Shown: positions 1-7,334 of the stretch, in pieces
How positions within the stretch are numbered: the first letter of the stretch is position 1
How the letters are laid out: each line of letters opens with the position of its first letter
Notes under the pieces: model-generated
Told to the model about the DNA's origin: nothing
Seen by the model: only the letters and a program-made list of their open reading frames with translations
The model's database searches: none
Assembly (NCBI GenBank): GCA_030345135.1
Contig: CP128386.1
Span: 2,247,256 to 2,311,255, forward strand
Length of the DNA stretch: 64,000 nt
DNA from: Chitinophagaceae bacterium DXS
GTDB lineage: Bacteria > Bacteroidota > Bacteroidia > Chitinophagales > Chitinophagaceae
Direction: 5' to 3'
Translations under genes and position numbers: made by a program

Positions 1-252
1 CAACGGCACTTTCTCTTTATCCATCCAGTACCGGAAAGCCTTTCCGCTTAGGTTCATATACGTAGTGGGCTTTATGCAGATAAAGATCTTGCCTTTCCAT
101 CTTACCTCTGCAACTTCCGCCAGTCTGTCGGTCCGGAATGCACCACCATGTTTTGCCACAAAAGCCTCTACTACATCAAAACCTATATTATGCCTGGTAT
201 GCGCATATTCTGCACCTATATTTCCCAACCCAACAATCAAAAACTTGCTCAT
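1..252 (-). CDS. pth: Peptidyl-tRNA hydrolase, C-terminus cut by window edge
   Basis: Hydrolyses the ester bond of peptidyl-tRNA released from stalled ribosomes, recycling tRNA in the cytosol. Only the first 84 codons are in the window; the family is about 190 residues. Visible motifs are the N-terminal GLGN at residues 8-11, the catalytic histidine H21 in TRHNIGF, and N67 in TTYMNLSG, all in the expected places. The ATG at 252 gives the standard start directly before the first beta strand. It follows prs and rplY on the same strand, an order also known from Bacillus (prs-ctc-pth), but a terminator hairpin at 274-300 separates it from rplY, so read-through or a separate promoter must feed it. 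Confidence 0.95.
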   Translation of the reverse strand, partial: MSKFLIVGLGNIGAEYAHTRHNIGFDVVEAFVAKHGGAFRTDRLAEVAEVRWKGKIFICIKPTTYMNLSGKAFRYWMDKEKVPL

Positions 253-273
253 ATAAAACAAAGGGTTAAAAAC

Positions 274-300
274 AAAGCCCTGCACAAAGTACAGGGCTTT
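274..300 (-). terminator. Intrinsic terminator or attenuator after rplY
   Basis: A 9-bp perfect stem (AAAGCCCTG with CAGGGCTTT) and a 9-nt loop are followed on the minus strand by GTTTTTAA. It lies 26 nt after the rplY stop and 22 nt before the pth start, so it probably reduces pth transcription relative to prs-rplY. Confidence 0.75.
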
Positions 301-326
301 CATAGCTAATTATCTTAAAGATCCGC

Positions 327-908
327 TTATTTTTTCTTTTCAGCGGCTGCTTCTTCCTGTTTCAACTGACGAGTCATCACGATTGAAGCGATAGGAATAC
401 GTGGAGAGTTTAAGATCTCCATGCCATCAGCTTTCACATCTTCAACGCGGATGTTGCCGTTCAATTCAAGCTCGGTAATATCTACTTCAATGCTTTCTTT
501 CAGGTTTTTAGGTAAAGTTTTTACCTTCAGCGCTTTCATTTTGGTAATCAATTTACCACCAGCTTTAACACCAGCAGCGCTACCTGTAAATTTCAACGGT
601 AAAGTAGCAATAACTGCCCTGTCTTCAACCAGCTCAAGCAGGTCTACGTGGATCAGTTCGTCACTTACTTTGTCAAATTGAAGATCTTTCAGAATACATC
701 TGTAAGTTTTGCCATCTACCTGAACTTCCGCTATCTGAAAGTCTGGAGTATAAACCAATGGTTTAAAGGCTTTTTCGGAAGCGGAAAAATTAATTTCCTG
801 GGCACCCCCGTAAATTACACCTGGCACTTGTTCCTGAGAGCGTATCTGGCGGGTGGCTTTTTTGCCAAATTCGGTCCTCAGTTGTCCTTCGATTGTAATT
901 GATTTCAT
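327..908 (-). CDS. rplY: 50S ribosomal protein L25 (Ctc/TL5 type)
   Basis: Binds 5S rRNA in the large ribosomal subunit. At 193 residues it is the long form: an N-terminal L25 domain (about 1-92, with VPGVIYGG near residue 29) plus the C-terminal TL5/Ctc beta domain (about 95-185), ending in an Ala/Glu/Lys tail. The ATG at 908 fits the usual N-terminus (MKSITIEGQLR). It is 43 nt downstream of prs and probably co-transcribed with it. The C-terminal tail is low complexity and may vary between strains. Confidence 0.95.
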   Translation of the reverse strand: MKSITIEGQLRTEFGKKATRQIRSQEQVPGVIYGGAQEINFSASEKAFKPLVYTPDFQIAEVQVDGKTYRCILKDLQFDKVSDELIHVDLLELVEDRAVIATLPLKFTGSAAGVKAGGKLITKMKALKVKTLPKNLKESIEVDITELELNGNIRVEDVKADGMEILNSPRIPIASIVMTRQLKQEEAAAEKKK

Positions 909-951
909 CGTTTTTATTTTAGAATTATTATGAACACTTGTTCTTGTTTGT

Positions 952-1908
952 CTAAAGTCCCTTGCTTCTTAACTGCGAGTGCATAAACAAACTGCTGATA
1001 CTTTTATTTTCATAAGCGTTTCTGATCGCAATTGCAAAAAGATCGGCCACTGAAAGAACTTTTATTTTGGAGCTTTCCTGTTTGAGCGGAATTGTATCGC
1101 AAACCACCAATTCATCCAGAACGCTTCCCTCTATTGTTTTATATGCATTGCCACTTAAGATTGGATGCGTACATAAGGCCCTTACACTCTTTGCACCTTT
1201 ATCCATTAATAAGCCGGCTGCTTTTGCCAGTGTTCCGCCCGTATCACATATGTCATCAATGAGCACTATATCTTTTCCAACCACATCTCCTATCACAACC
1301 ATGCTTGCTATTTCATTTGCACGTTTGCGGTGCTTATCGCAGATCACCATTTCAGCATTAAAATAGCTGGCAATTTCCCTTACGCGATTTGTACTTCCCA
1401 CGTCAGGGGCCGCAAAGGTAAGGTTTTCAAGCTGTAATTGCTCAATATAAGGGATAAAAATTGCAGAGCTGTCCAAATGATCCACCGGTATTTCGAAGAA
1501 AGCCTGAATTTGAGCTGCATGCAAATCCATGGTTATCACCCTGTTAGCACCGGCAGCTTCCAATAAAGTGGCTACCAGTTTAGAACCAATGGCTACACGC
1601 GGTTTATCTTTTCTATCCTGTCTTGAAAAGCCATAGTAGGGAATTACAGCGATTATTTTATAAGCACTTGCCCTTTTTGCGGCATCAATCATCAACAACA
1701 ACTCCATCAAATTATCCATGGGCGCAAATGTGCTTTGCACCAGGAAAACATAATCTCCACGGATACTCTCAAGAAATATGGGTTGAAACTCTCCATCACT
1801 GAACTTCTGGACATTTACCTTGCCGAGTGAAGCGCCGAAGCAATTGGCTATTTTCTCAGCTAATTCGCGGGAGCCGGTACCAGAAAAAATTTTTACTGAA
1901 GGACTCAT
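952..1908 (-). CDS. prs: Ribose-phosphate pyrophosphokinase
   Basis: Makes PRPP from ribose 5-phosphate and ATP, the precursor of nucleotides, histidine and tryptophan; cytosolic hexamer in the class I family. With the start at 1908 the protein has 318 residues, the usual length. Motifs: the regulatory flexible loop YYGFSRQDRKDKPR, the DLHAAQIQAFF segment, VGSTNRVREIA and the PRPP loop VLIDDICDTGG. A longer reading from 1962 adds 18 unrelated residues and would start upstream of the promoter-like elements at 1927-1958, so I reject it. It heads prs-rplY-pth. Confidence 0.96.
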   Translation of the reverse strand: MSPSVKIFSGTGSRELAEKIANCFGASLGKVNVQKFSDGEFQPIFLESIRGDYVFLVQSTFAPMDNLMELLLMIDAAKRASAYKIIAVIPYYGFSRQDRKDKPRVAIGSKLVATLLEAAGANRVITMDLHAAQIQAFFEIPVDHLDSSAIFIPYIEQLQLENLTFAAPDVGSTNRVREIASYFNAEMVICDKHRKRANEIASMVVIGDVVGKDIVLIDDICDTGGTLAKAAGLLMDKGAKSVRALCTHPILSGNAYKTIEGSVLDELVVCDTIPLKQESSKIKVLSVADLFAIAIRNAYENKSISSLFMHSQLRSKGL

Positions 1909-1926
1909 ATTGAATAAAATATGCGG

Positions 1927-1958
1927 CGAAGATAAAGTCTTGCATTTATGTAATACAA
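1927..1958 (-). promoter_or_regulatory. Candidate prs promoter
   Basis: On the minus strand a TTG (-33 type) is followed after 21 nt by TATCTTCG, one mismatch from the Bacteroidota -7 consensus TAnnTTTG. The predicted transcript start lies about 12 nt before the ATG at 1908. Confidence 0.4.
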
Positions 1959-2027
1959 GCAATTTTTTATTTTCATTAGTATTTTTTTTAACCTTGTGGA
2001 TATATTATTAAAAACTTCTATTCCCGC

Positions 2028-2717
2028 ATGAAAAATTCTGGCATAAAAGCCTGGGCTGTTGATGACAGACCCCGAGAAAAACTATTAGCAAACAGCCCTT
2101 CATCTCTCAGCAATTCAGAGCTTTTAGCTATTCTTATCAACAATGGAAACAAGGACAAAAGCGCAGTTGATCTTTCTAAAGAGTTATTAAAACAGGTGAA
2201 TAATGATTTGCAGAAACTGGGCTCCCTTTCTGTAAAAGAAATTGTGCAATTAAAAATAAAAGGCATTGGGCAGGTTAAAGCAATTACTATAGCAGCAGCA
2301 TTGGAATTAGGTGTAAGAAGAACAGTAGCTACTAATACGAAATTAGTTATTACCAAGAGCAGTGATGTCGCTAATTATTTTAAAGCGTTACTGCAATACA
2401 AGAAAATTGAGCTGTTTGCGGCTATCTTTCTCAACAATGCTAATAAAATTGAACACCATGAAATTATCAGCATAGGTGGCATTACTGGTACCGTTGCTGA
2501 TCCTAGAATCATTATAAAGAAAGCGCTGGAGCACTATGCAACAAACATTATTATTTGCCATAATCATCCAAGCGGAAACATCAGACCAAGTGCCGCCGAC
2601 AAACAACTCACACAAAAAATAAAAGAAGCTGCGATCTATTTCGACATCAAACTTCTTGATCACATTATTGTAGGTGAAGAAGGTTATTTCAGTTTTGCGG
2701 ATGAAGGACTTATTTAA
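2028..2717 (+). CDS. radC: RadC family JAMM/MPN+ protein
   Basis: Widespread bacterial protein annotated as DNA repair protein RadC, although its biochemical role is unsettled. At 229 residues it has the usual two parts: an N-terminal helix-hairpin-helix region (about 1-85, containing LLAILINNGN and IKGIGQVKA) and a C-terminal MPN+ metalloprotease-like domain (about 105-229). The zinc motif is intact: HNHPSGN near residue 178 with the Asp of SAADKQ eight residues on. It is divergent from prs, and a TGTGC-type repeat starts at the first base after its stop codon. It is most likely chromosomal, not a mobile-element RadC, since no mobile genes adjoin it. Confidence 0.93.
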   Translation: MKNSGIKAWAVDDRPREKLLANSPSSLSNSELLAILINNGNKDKSAVDLSKELLKQVNNDLQKLGSLSVKEIVQLKIKGIGQVKAITIAAALELGVRRTVATNTKLVITKSSDVANYFKALLQYKKIELFAAIFLNNANKIEHHEIISIGGITGTVADPRIIIKKALEHYATNIIICHNHPSGNIRPSAADKQLTQKIKEAAIYFDIKLLDHIIVGEEGYFSFADEGLI

Positions 2718-2853
2718 TGTGCGAATGTGCAGATGTGCAAATGTGCAAATGTGCAGATGTGTAAATGTGCGAATGATCGAATAGCTTATTCTTACGTCAG
2801 ACATGTAAGAATGGCGGTTACTTCATTTGCACATTCGCAAATTCGCACATTTA
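2718..2853. repeat. TGTGCAAATG-family inverted arm pair between radC and oxidoreductase
   Basis: The left arm at 2718-2781 is a degenerate 10-bp tandem (TGTGCGAATG, TGCAGATG and similar words) starting directly after the radC stop. The right arm at 2824-2853 is the same word in inverse orientation and ends 4 nt from the stop of the convergent oxidoreductase gene. Between them a perfect 8-bp stem (2788-2795 with 2805-2812) forms a small hairpin. A bidirectional termination or RNA-processing role is possible. Confidence 0.85.
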
Positions 2854-2857
2854 CCAA

Positions 2858-4249
2858 TTAAACAGTTTTAATATTCTCACCGTCCCAATGAATCACTTTC
2901 TTCTGGAAGTAACTTTCGTTGCAGGCCAGGCATGGGCCGGCAGCGCGGAAACCAAACTCAGGTGGCTCTATAACGGGAGTGCCATTGCGTACCGCATCAA
3001 AAAAGTTGGCGAAGTGAGCGTAATGTTCATCTTCGTCTTTGGGGGCAGAGTAGGTCACTGATGGCAGTTTGGGAATCTCCTGGTCTGCCTTGCTGTATTT
3101 TTTGTTATAGGCTTCAACAATTTGCTTTTGCATTGATTCGGGATATGTGCTTAATGCATCCCAACCTCCGTATCCCGGAGCCCTGGCCATTTTATTCTTT
3201 TTAATTGTAAAACCGTTATACCCCATTTCCATAACGCCTTCTGTTCCTGTGATGCGTGTATAGCCCGTATCTCCTTCGCCGCTAACAAAATTTACGCGCA
3301 ATACAACCTGGAACGCGGAGTGCTCTTTGGTTTCAGGATATTCCAGCACTGCGGTCATCACATCAGGAACATCTCTCCCGTCTTTCCAATAAGTTAATCC
3401 ACCAATAGAGTAAATGGATGACGGTCCCTTTGAATCGGTGATATAATGCAGCCCGGTAAGCAGGTGAACAAAGAGGTCGCCCGCGACGCCGGTTCCGAAA
3501 TCACGGTAATTGCGCCACCAGAAGAATTTCTTTTCATCATAAGGTGTTTTGTTAGCTGCCAGTGCCTGGTACCTTTCCCAATCCACTGTTTTGGCAGAAG
3601 CATCCAAAGGAATTGTGTACTCCCATGCACCCAATGCGCTCTGCCTGTTAAAGACAGCTTCCACAGAGTTAATCTTTCCTATATCGCCAGCCTTGTACAG
3701 TTCTTTTGCCTTGGCAAACACCATACTGCTGATACGCTGGCTGCCGATTTGCATGGGCCTTTTTGTTTCCTTCTGTGCATTGATCACTTGCCAGCCTTGC
3801 TCAAACTTGTGCACGATAGGTTTTTCGCTATAAACGGCCTTGCCTTTATGTAATGCATCAATGGAAATGGTGCTGTGCCAGTTATCACTGGTTGCAACAA
3901 TAACCGCATCAATATCTTTTCGATCGAGGATCTCTTTGTAATCTTTCGTAATAAAAATATTTTTTCCATACAGTTCCTGTGCCCTTTGCAACCTGCCGGA
4001 ATACAGATCACAACACGCTACAAGCTCAACGCCGGGCACTTTAATGGCAGTTTGGGTGTCATTGTATCCCATGATTCCCATACCAATAGTTGCAATTCTT
4101 AATTTGTCGTTGGCCGCATACCTGCTTTTTGACTGCAGAACAATCCGTTCATGCCTTTCTCTTGCTGCAAGATCCTGCAAAGAACCCGCTCCAATAACAA
4201 TTGCAGAGCTACCCAGTTGTTTTAAAAAGTTCCTTCTGTTGGATGACAT
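2858..4249 (-). CDS. Tat-exported Gfo/Idh/MocA family oxidoreductase
   Basis: NAD(P)-dependent sugar or inositol oxidoreductase type protein; substrate unknown. The N-terminus carries a twin-arginine signal (NRRNFLKQLG) followed by a hydrophobic Ala/Gly segment, so it is probably folded with its cofactor and exported to the periplasm. The Rossmann fold follows: GMGIMG near residue 56, DAVIVAT, and the diagnostic SEKPIVH (EKP motif). The C-terminal half is the alpha/beta substrate domain. I chose the ATG at 4249 (463 residues), which places RR near residue 5; an upstream ATG at 4267 adds six residues. It is a single gene, convergent with radC, with a TGTGC repeat ending 4 nt from its stop. Confidence 0.88.
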   Translation of the reverse strand: MSSNRRNFLKQLGSSAIVIGAGSLQDLAARERHERIVLQSKSRYAANDKLRIATIGMGIMGYNDTQTAIKVPGVELVACCDLYSGRLQRAQELYGKNIFITKDYKEILDRKDIDAVIVATSDNWHSTISIDALHKGKAVYSEKPIVHKFEQGWQVINAQKETKRPMQIGSQRISSMVFAKAKELYKAGDIGKINSVEAVFNRQSALGAWEYTIPLDASAKTVDWERYQALAANKTPYDEKKFFWWRNYRDFGTGVAGDLFVHLLTGLHYITDSKGPSSIYSIGGLTYWKDGRDVPDVMTAVLEYPETKEHSAFQVVLRVNFVSGEGDTGYTRITGTEGVMEMGYNGFTIKKNKMARAPGYGGWDALSTYPESMQKQIVEAYNKKYSKADQEIPKLPSVTYSAPKDEDEHYAHFANFFDAVRNGTPVIEPPEFGFRAAGPCLACNESYFQKKVIHWDGENIKTV

Positions 4250-4391
4250 GTTGGTAGGTTTTATCATTAGCGATTACAGCAGGGTAATATATACTTGAAT
4301 TTAGCAAATACTTAATAACTGTAACTCAACTAAATATATTCTAACCACAGCAAATAACATTATTTTTTTAGCAAAATAATTTTTTATATCT

Positions 4392-4399
4392 TACTTTTG
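4392..4399 (+). promoter_or_regulatory. -7 promoter box upstream of queA leader
   Basis: TACTTTTG is a perfect match to TAnnTTTG. The predicted transcript would carry an unusually long leader of about 200 nt before the queA ATG at 4605. A clear -33 TTG is not visible at the normal distance. Confidence 0.5.
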
Positions 4400-4404
4400 C
4401 AAGC

Positions 4405-4604
4405 TTTTAGAATCATGCCGTAACATGACGTTAACCGCCCCGTAAGGCGGCGGCGAGCTGCATGTGGGGTTGTACAAGGTAACAAAACACATGAAATAAC
4501 CAAACAATTCAGGGTTAACAGTTTCGCCGGATTCTTTAGACGTCTGCACTGTTTTCTCTCTTTCTGCCAGGTTTTTCAACTATAGCTAAACAAATAGTAA
4601 ACAG
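4405..4604 (+). other. Possible structured queA leader
   Basis: The only content of the 355-nt gap upstream of queA. Two hairpins follow each other and share the same loop CCGTAA: TCATG/CATGA (4413-4428) and CCGCC/GGCGG (4435-4450). GTTAACC near 4430-4436 can also pair with GGTTAAC at 4513-4519. I do not recognise a known riboswitch or RNA family. A minus-strand open frame here has no recognisable protein content. Confidence 0.35.
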
Positions 4605-5654
4605 ATGAAATTATCACAGTTTAAGTTCGATCTCCCTCTTAATCTTATTGCCCAAAACCCCACTAAACGCCGAGAAGACAGCCGAATGATGGTTGTTTAC
4701 CGCAAAACCGGTAATATTGAAAACAAGCACTTTAAAGACATTCTCGATTATTTTGACGATAAAGACGTATTTGTTGTAAACAATACAAAGGTTTTCCCTG
4801 CACGTATGTACGGCAGGAAAGAAAAAACCGGAGCCAAAATCGAAGTGTTTTTACTGAGAGAACTAAATAAACCCAACCGCCTGTGGGATGTAATTGTTGA
4901 TCCCGCAAGAAAAATCCGTGTGGGCAATAAATTATATTTTGGTGATAATGATGAGCTGGTTGCAGAAGTAATTGATAATACAACAAGCCGCGGACGTACC
5001 ATTCGCTTTTTGTGGGATAATGATGATGAGAGCTTTAAAAAGATGTTGGAATTCCTCGGCGAAACGCCCCTTCCTAAATATATTAAACGTAAACCTGACG
5101 AAGAAGATAAAGAGCGCTACCAGACTGTTTATGCAAAATATGAGGGAGCTGTTGCAGCACCTACTGCAGGCTTACACTTTAGTAAAGAGCTCATTAAACG
5201 TTGCGAAATTAAAGGGATCCGTTTCGCTGAGTTGACCTTGCATACCGGCCTTGGCACCTTCCGTCCGATTGAAGTGGAAGACCTGAGCAAACACAAAATG
5301 GATGCTGAATACTATCGTATTGATGAGGAGGCTTGCAAAATCGTAAATAAAGCAAAAGAAACCGGTCACCGTATCTGCTCTATCGGCACTACTACGATGC
5401 GTGGCATGGAAAGCAGCTTCACTGCTCAGAAATTATTGAAGCCTAGCGAGGGATGGACAAACACGTTCATTCATCCTCCATACGACTTTAATGTGGCTGA
5501 CAGCCTTGTAACCAACTTCCATTTACCAAAGACAAGCTTATTGATTATGACTTGCGCCTTTGCCGGTTACGACCTGGCAATGGAAGCTTACAAAAAAGCG
5601 ATCAAAGATAAATACCGCTTCTTTACCTACGGAGATGCATTGCTGGTTCTCTAA
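4605..5654 (+). CDS. queA: tRNA preQ1(34) S-adenosylmethionine ribosyltransferase-isomerase
   Basis: Transfers and isomerises the ribosyl moiety of S-adenosylmethionine onto preQ1 in tRNA, giving epoxyqueuosine, the penultimate step of queuosine formation. The 349 residues match the family. Recognisable segments are the N-terminal [12 protein letters not shown], the [15 protein letters not shown] strand, [27 protein letters not shown], and the C-terminal [13 protein letters not shown]. It stands alone, with a probable long leader and a strong terminator 28 nt after the stop. No other queuosine gene is in the window. Confidence 0.96.
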   Translation: MKLSQFKFDLPLNLIAQNPTKRREDSRMMVVYRKTGNIENKHFKDILDYFDDKDVFVVNNTKVFPARMYGRKEKTGAKIEVFLLRELNKPNRLWDVIVDPARKIRVGNKLYFGDNDELVAEVIDNTTSRGRTIRFLWDNDDESFKKMLEFLGETPLPKYIKRKPDEEDKERYQTVYAKYEGAVAAPTAGLHFSKELIKRCEIKGIRFAELTLHTGLGTFRPIEVEDLSKHKMDAEYYRIDEEACKIVNKAKETGHRICSIGTTTMRGMESSFTAQKLLKPSEGWTNTFIHPPYDFNVADSLVTNFHLPKTSLLIMTCAFAGYDLAMEAYKKAIKDKYRFFTYGDALLVL

Positions 5655-5681
5655 TTTGTGATTAACCCTTTTTATATATGG

Positions 5682-5707
5682 AGGCAGCCCTTGTGGCTGC
5701 CTTTTTA
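5682..5707 (+). terminator. Intrinsic terminator of queA
   Basis: An 8-bp perfect stem AGGCAGCC/GGCTGCCT with loop CTTGT is followed by TTTTAG; a textbook terminator. Confidence 0.88.
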
Positions 5708-5708
5708 G

Positions 5709-5740
5709 CTGTCAGCAATGAGCTATCAGCTATCAGCAAC
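5709..5740 (+). repeat. AGCTATCAGC-family repeat, left copy
   Basis: Bases 5714-5737 are a 24-nt exact inverted copy of 7311-7334. The two copies bracket the esterase gene, about 1.57 kb apart. Other members lie at 38701-38730, 51700-51730 and 51801-51830. Confidence 0.85.
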
Positions 5741-5792
5741 AAGTCCACATCCAGAGGGTCGTCCATACTCTTATTCTCTTTATGATACGATC

Positions 5793-5886
5793 TTACTATT
5801 TTACTATCTTACACGTCTTACTGTCTTACACGTCTTACTGTCTTACATGTCTTACTATCTTACTTTCTTACTATCTTACTGTCTTA
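5793..5886 (+). repeat. TCTTAC(ACG)-type tandem array
   Basis: About ten degenerate copies of an 8-10 bp word (TCTTACACG, TCTTACTG, TCTTACTA) run up to 15 nt before the esterase start at 5902. A second, shorter array of the same word is at 29341-29379, at the edge of a truncated gene. Confidence 0.85.
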
Positions 5887-5901
5887 AAAAATCTCGCCAA
5901 C

Positions 5902-6807
5902 ATGAAAAAAATGCTTGTTATAGCCACTACTCTTTTTGCCATGAATAAACTAAAAGCGCAGGAAATTCCCTTATACAATACTGTTCCAAACACAAAGCCC
6001 AATTCTGTTAAGGAAAAATCAGAGATGGGGAAGGATGGAATTTTGAGGATCAGTAAGGTAACGGTGCCGACATTGACGGTGTTTAAACCAGCTAAACCTT
6101 CCCCAAAAAAGACAGCGGTTATTATCTGTCCGGGTGGAGGCTATGCCATTCTCGCATCAGGACATGAAGGAACAGACGTGGCCAAAGTATTTAATGAAAT
6201 GGGTGTTACTGCATTTGTCTTGAAATACAGATTACCAGATGACTCAACGATGCAGAATAAAGAAATTGGTCCGCTACAGGATGCTCAAAGAGCCATACAA
6301 CTTGTTCGCGAAAGAGCTGCTGAATGGAATATCGATCCAACACATATTGGTATTATGGGTTTTAGTGCAGGCGGACATCTTGCTTCCACCGCATCTACAC
6401 ACTTTACAAAAGCGGTAATTGATAATCCAAATAACACGTCGTTGCGCCCTGATTTCTCTATGCTGATTTATCCTGTTATCAGCTTTACCGATGAACTGGG
6501 ACATATAGGTAGCCGCGATAATTTATTAGGCAAAAATGCTTCTAAAGAGAAGATCAAAGAATATTCCAACGAGCAGCAGGTAACAACGGAAACGCCTCCT
6601 GCTTTTCTCGTTCATGCGAGCGATGATGGAGGCGTTAACCCCATGAATAGCACGCGTTATTATGAAGCACTGCTCACCAATAAAATCCCGGCTGAACTGC
6701 ACATATATGAAAAAGGCGGTCACGGTTTTGGCTTAAATAATAAAACCACCACCGATAAATGGATGGAGAGGGCGAAGAATTGGCTTACCTCGAACGGATT
6801 GCTTTAA
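5902..6807 (+). CDS. Exported alpha/beta-hydrolase (acetyl-esterase type)
   Basis: Probable secreted or periplasmic carboxylesterase of the kind that removes acetyl groups from plant polysaccharides; the substrate is inferred. With the ATG at 5902 the protein has 301 residues and an N-terminal signal peptide (MKKMLVIATTLFAMNKLKAQ). Upstream in-frame codons come from the TCTTAC repeat array and are excluded. Motifs: CPGGGYAILASGHEG (oxyanion region) and the nucleophile elbow GFSAGGH near residue 154; the catalytic His is probably in KGGHGFGL and the Asp in HASDDG. It is a single gene. A repeat of the AATTGAAAATTG family starts directly after its stop. Confidence 0.88.
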   Translation: MKKMLVIATTLFAMNKLKAQEIPLYNTVPNTKPNSVKEKSEMGKDGILRISKVTVPTLTVFKPAKPSPKKTAVIICPGGGYAILASGHEGTDVAKVFNEMGVTAFVLKYRLPDDSTMQNKEIGPLQDAQRAIQLVRERAAEWNIDPTHIGIMGFSAGGHLASTASTHFTKAVIDNPNNTSLRPDFSMLIYPVISFTDELGHIGSRDNLLGKNASKEKIKEYSNEQQVTTETPPAFLVHASDDGGVNPMNSTRYYEALLTNKIPAELHIYEKGGHGFGLNNKTTTDKWMERAKNWLTSNGLL

Positions 6808-6908
6808 TTGACAATGGAAAGTTCCTGTCCGACTGAAATCGTTCAGGCGGGGACAATTGAAAATGACGAGCGAATGTGCAAATGTGTGAATATGCAAATT
6901 TGCAAATG
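6808..6908 (+). repeat. Composite repeat after esterase
   Basis: Directly after the stop come TTGACAATGGAAAG, a hairpin module (6820-6852) with GC-rich ends and an extended loop, a second TTGAAAATG-type piece, then about four TGTGCAAATG-type words (6868-6908). The module resembles that in the arms at 11627-11652 and 11860-11884. It shows two families and one module joined end to end. Confidence 0.75.
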
Positions 6909-7003
6909 ACTTTCTTCGAGCATGAAGTCAAAACCCTGGATACTGGTCCAGGGAACGATATTATTTGTCGATTAAGAATTAAAGCATCAGGCTTGATTTT
7001 GCC

Positions 7004-7115
7004 AATCCCAAAGGGATGAAATTATTATAGCAAAATATTTCGCACCGATCAAAACCCCGACGGGGTTAGATAAATTGTTTACATGTTTCTATAATAATTT
7101 CATCCCTTCGGGATT
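7004..7115. repeat. REP-like composite palindrome
   Basis: Two 27-nt arms (7004-7030 and 7089-7115) are inverted copies with one mismatch. Each arm itself contains a small palindrome (ATCCC-nnn-GGGAT). In the middle AACCCC-GAC-GGGGTT (7053-7067) forms another hairpin. There is no coding content. The design is like REP/BIME units or a small MITE, and unlike the short-period repeats elsewhere it is not tandem. Confidence 0.75.
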
Positions 7116-7293
7116 GCACCATCATAACAATTAATCCGTCTTTTTTAATTCCAAACATTTACATGCCATGAGCTGAAAACAGGATGGACACAAAAGCGGG
7201 TTTCCAAGTCTATAAATCATAAGTGGGTTAATTGAATCTGGCTATCCAAATCCCAAATGAGAGAATGAACTATCGGTTAGTCGTAACAGGCTC

Positions 7294-7334
7294 AAAGCTG
7301 ATAGCTAATAGCTGATAGCTGATAGCTCATTGCT
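7294..7334 (-). repeat. AGCTATCAGC-family repeat, right copy, containing a stop codon
   Basis: Four to five 8-bp words (GCTGATA) overlap the end of the neighbouring minus-strand gene: its TGA at 7327-7329 is inside the repeat. Bases 7311-7334 are the exact inverse of 5714-5737. Confidence 0.85.

Noticed and set aside
2028..2717. radC as a sign of a mobile island
   Set aside because: It is next to prs and housekeeping genes; there is no integrase, transposase or phage gene nearby.
4391..4579. 62-codon minus-strand frame in the queA leader
   Set aside because: No motif or start context; the region is better explained as a structured leader.
5793..5886. Tandem arrays as CRISPR arrays
   Set aside because: Units are 7-10 bp, degenerate and without unique spacers; no cas genes are in the window.
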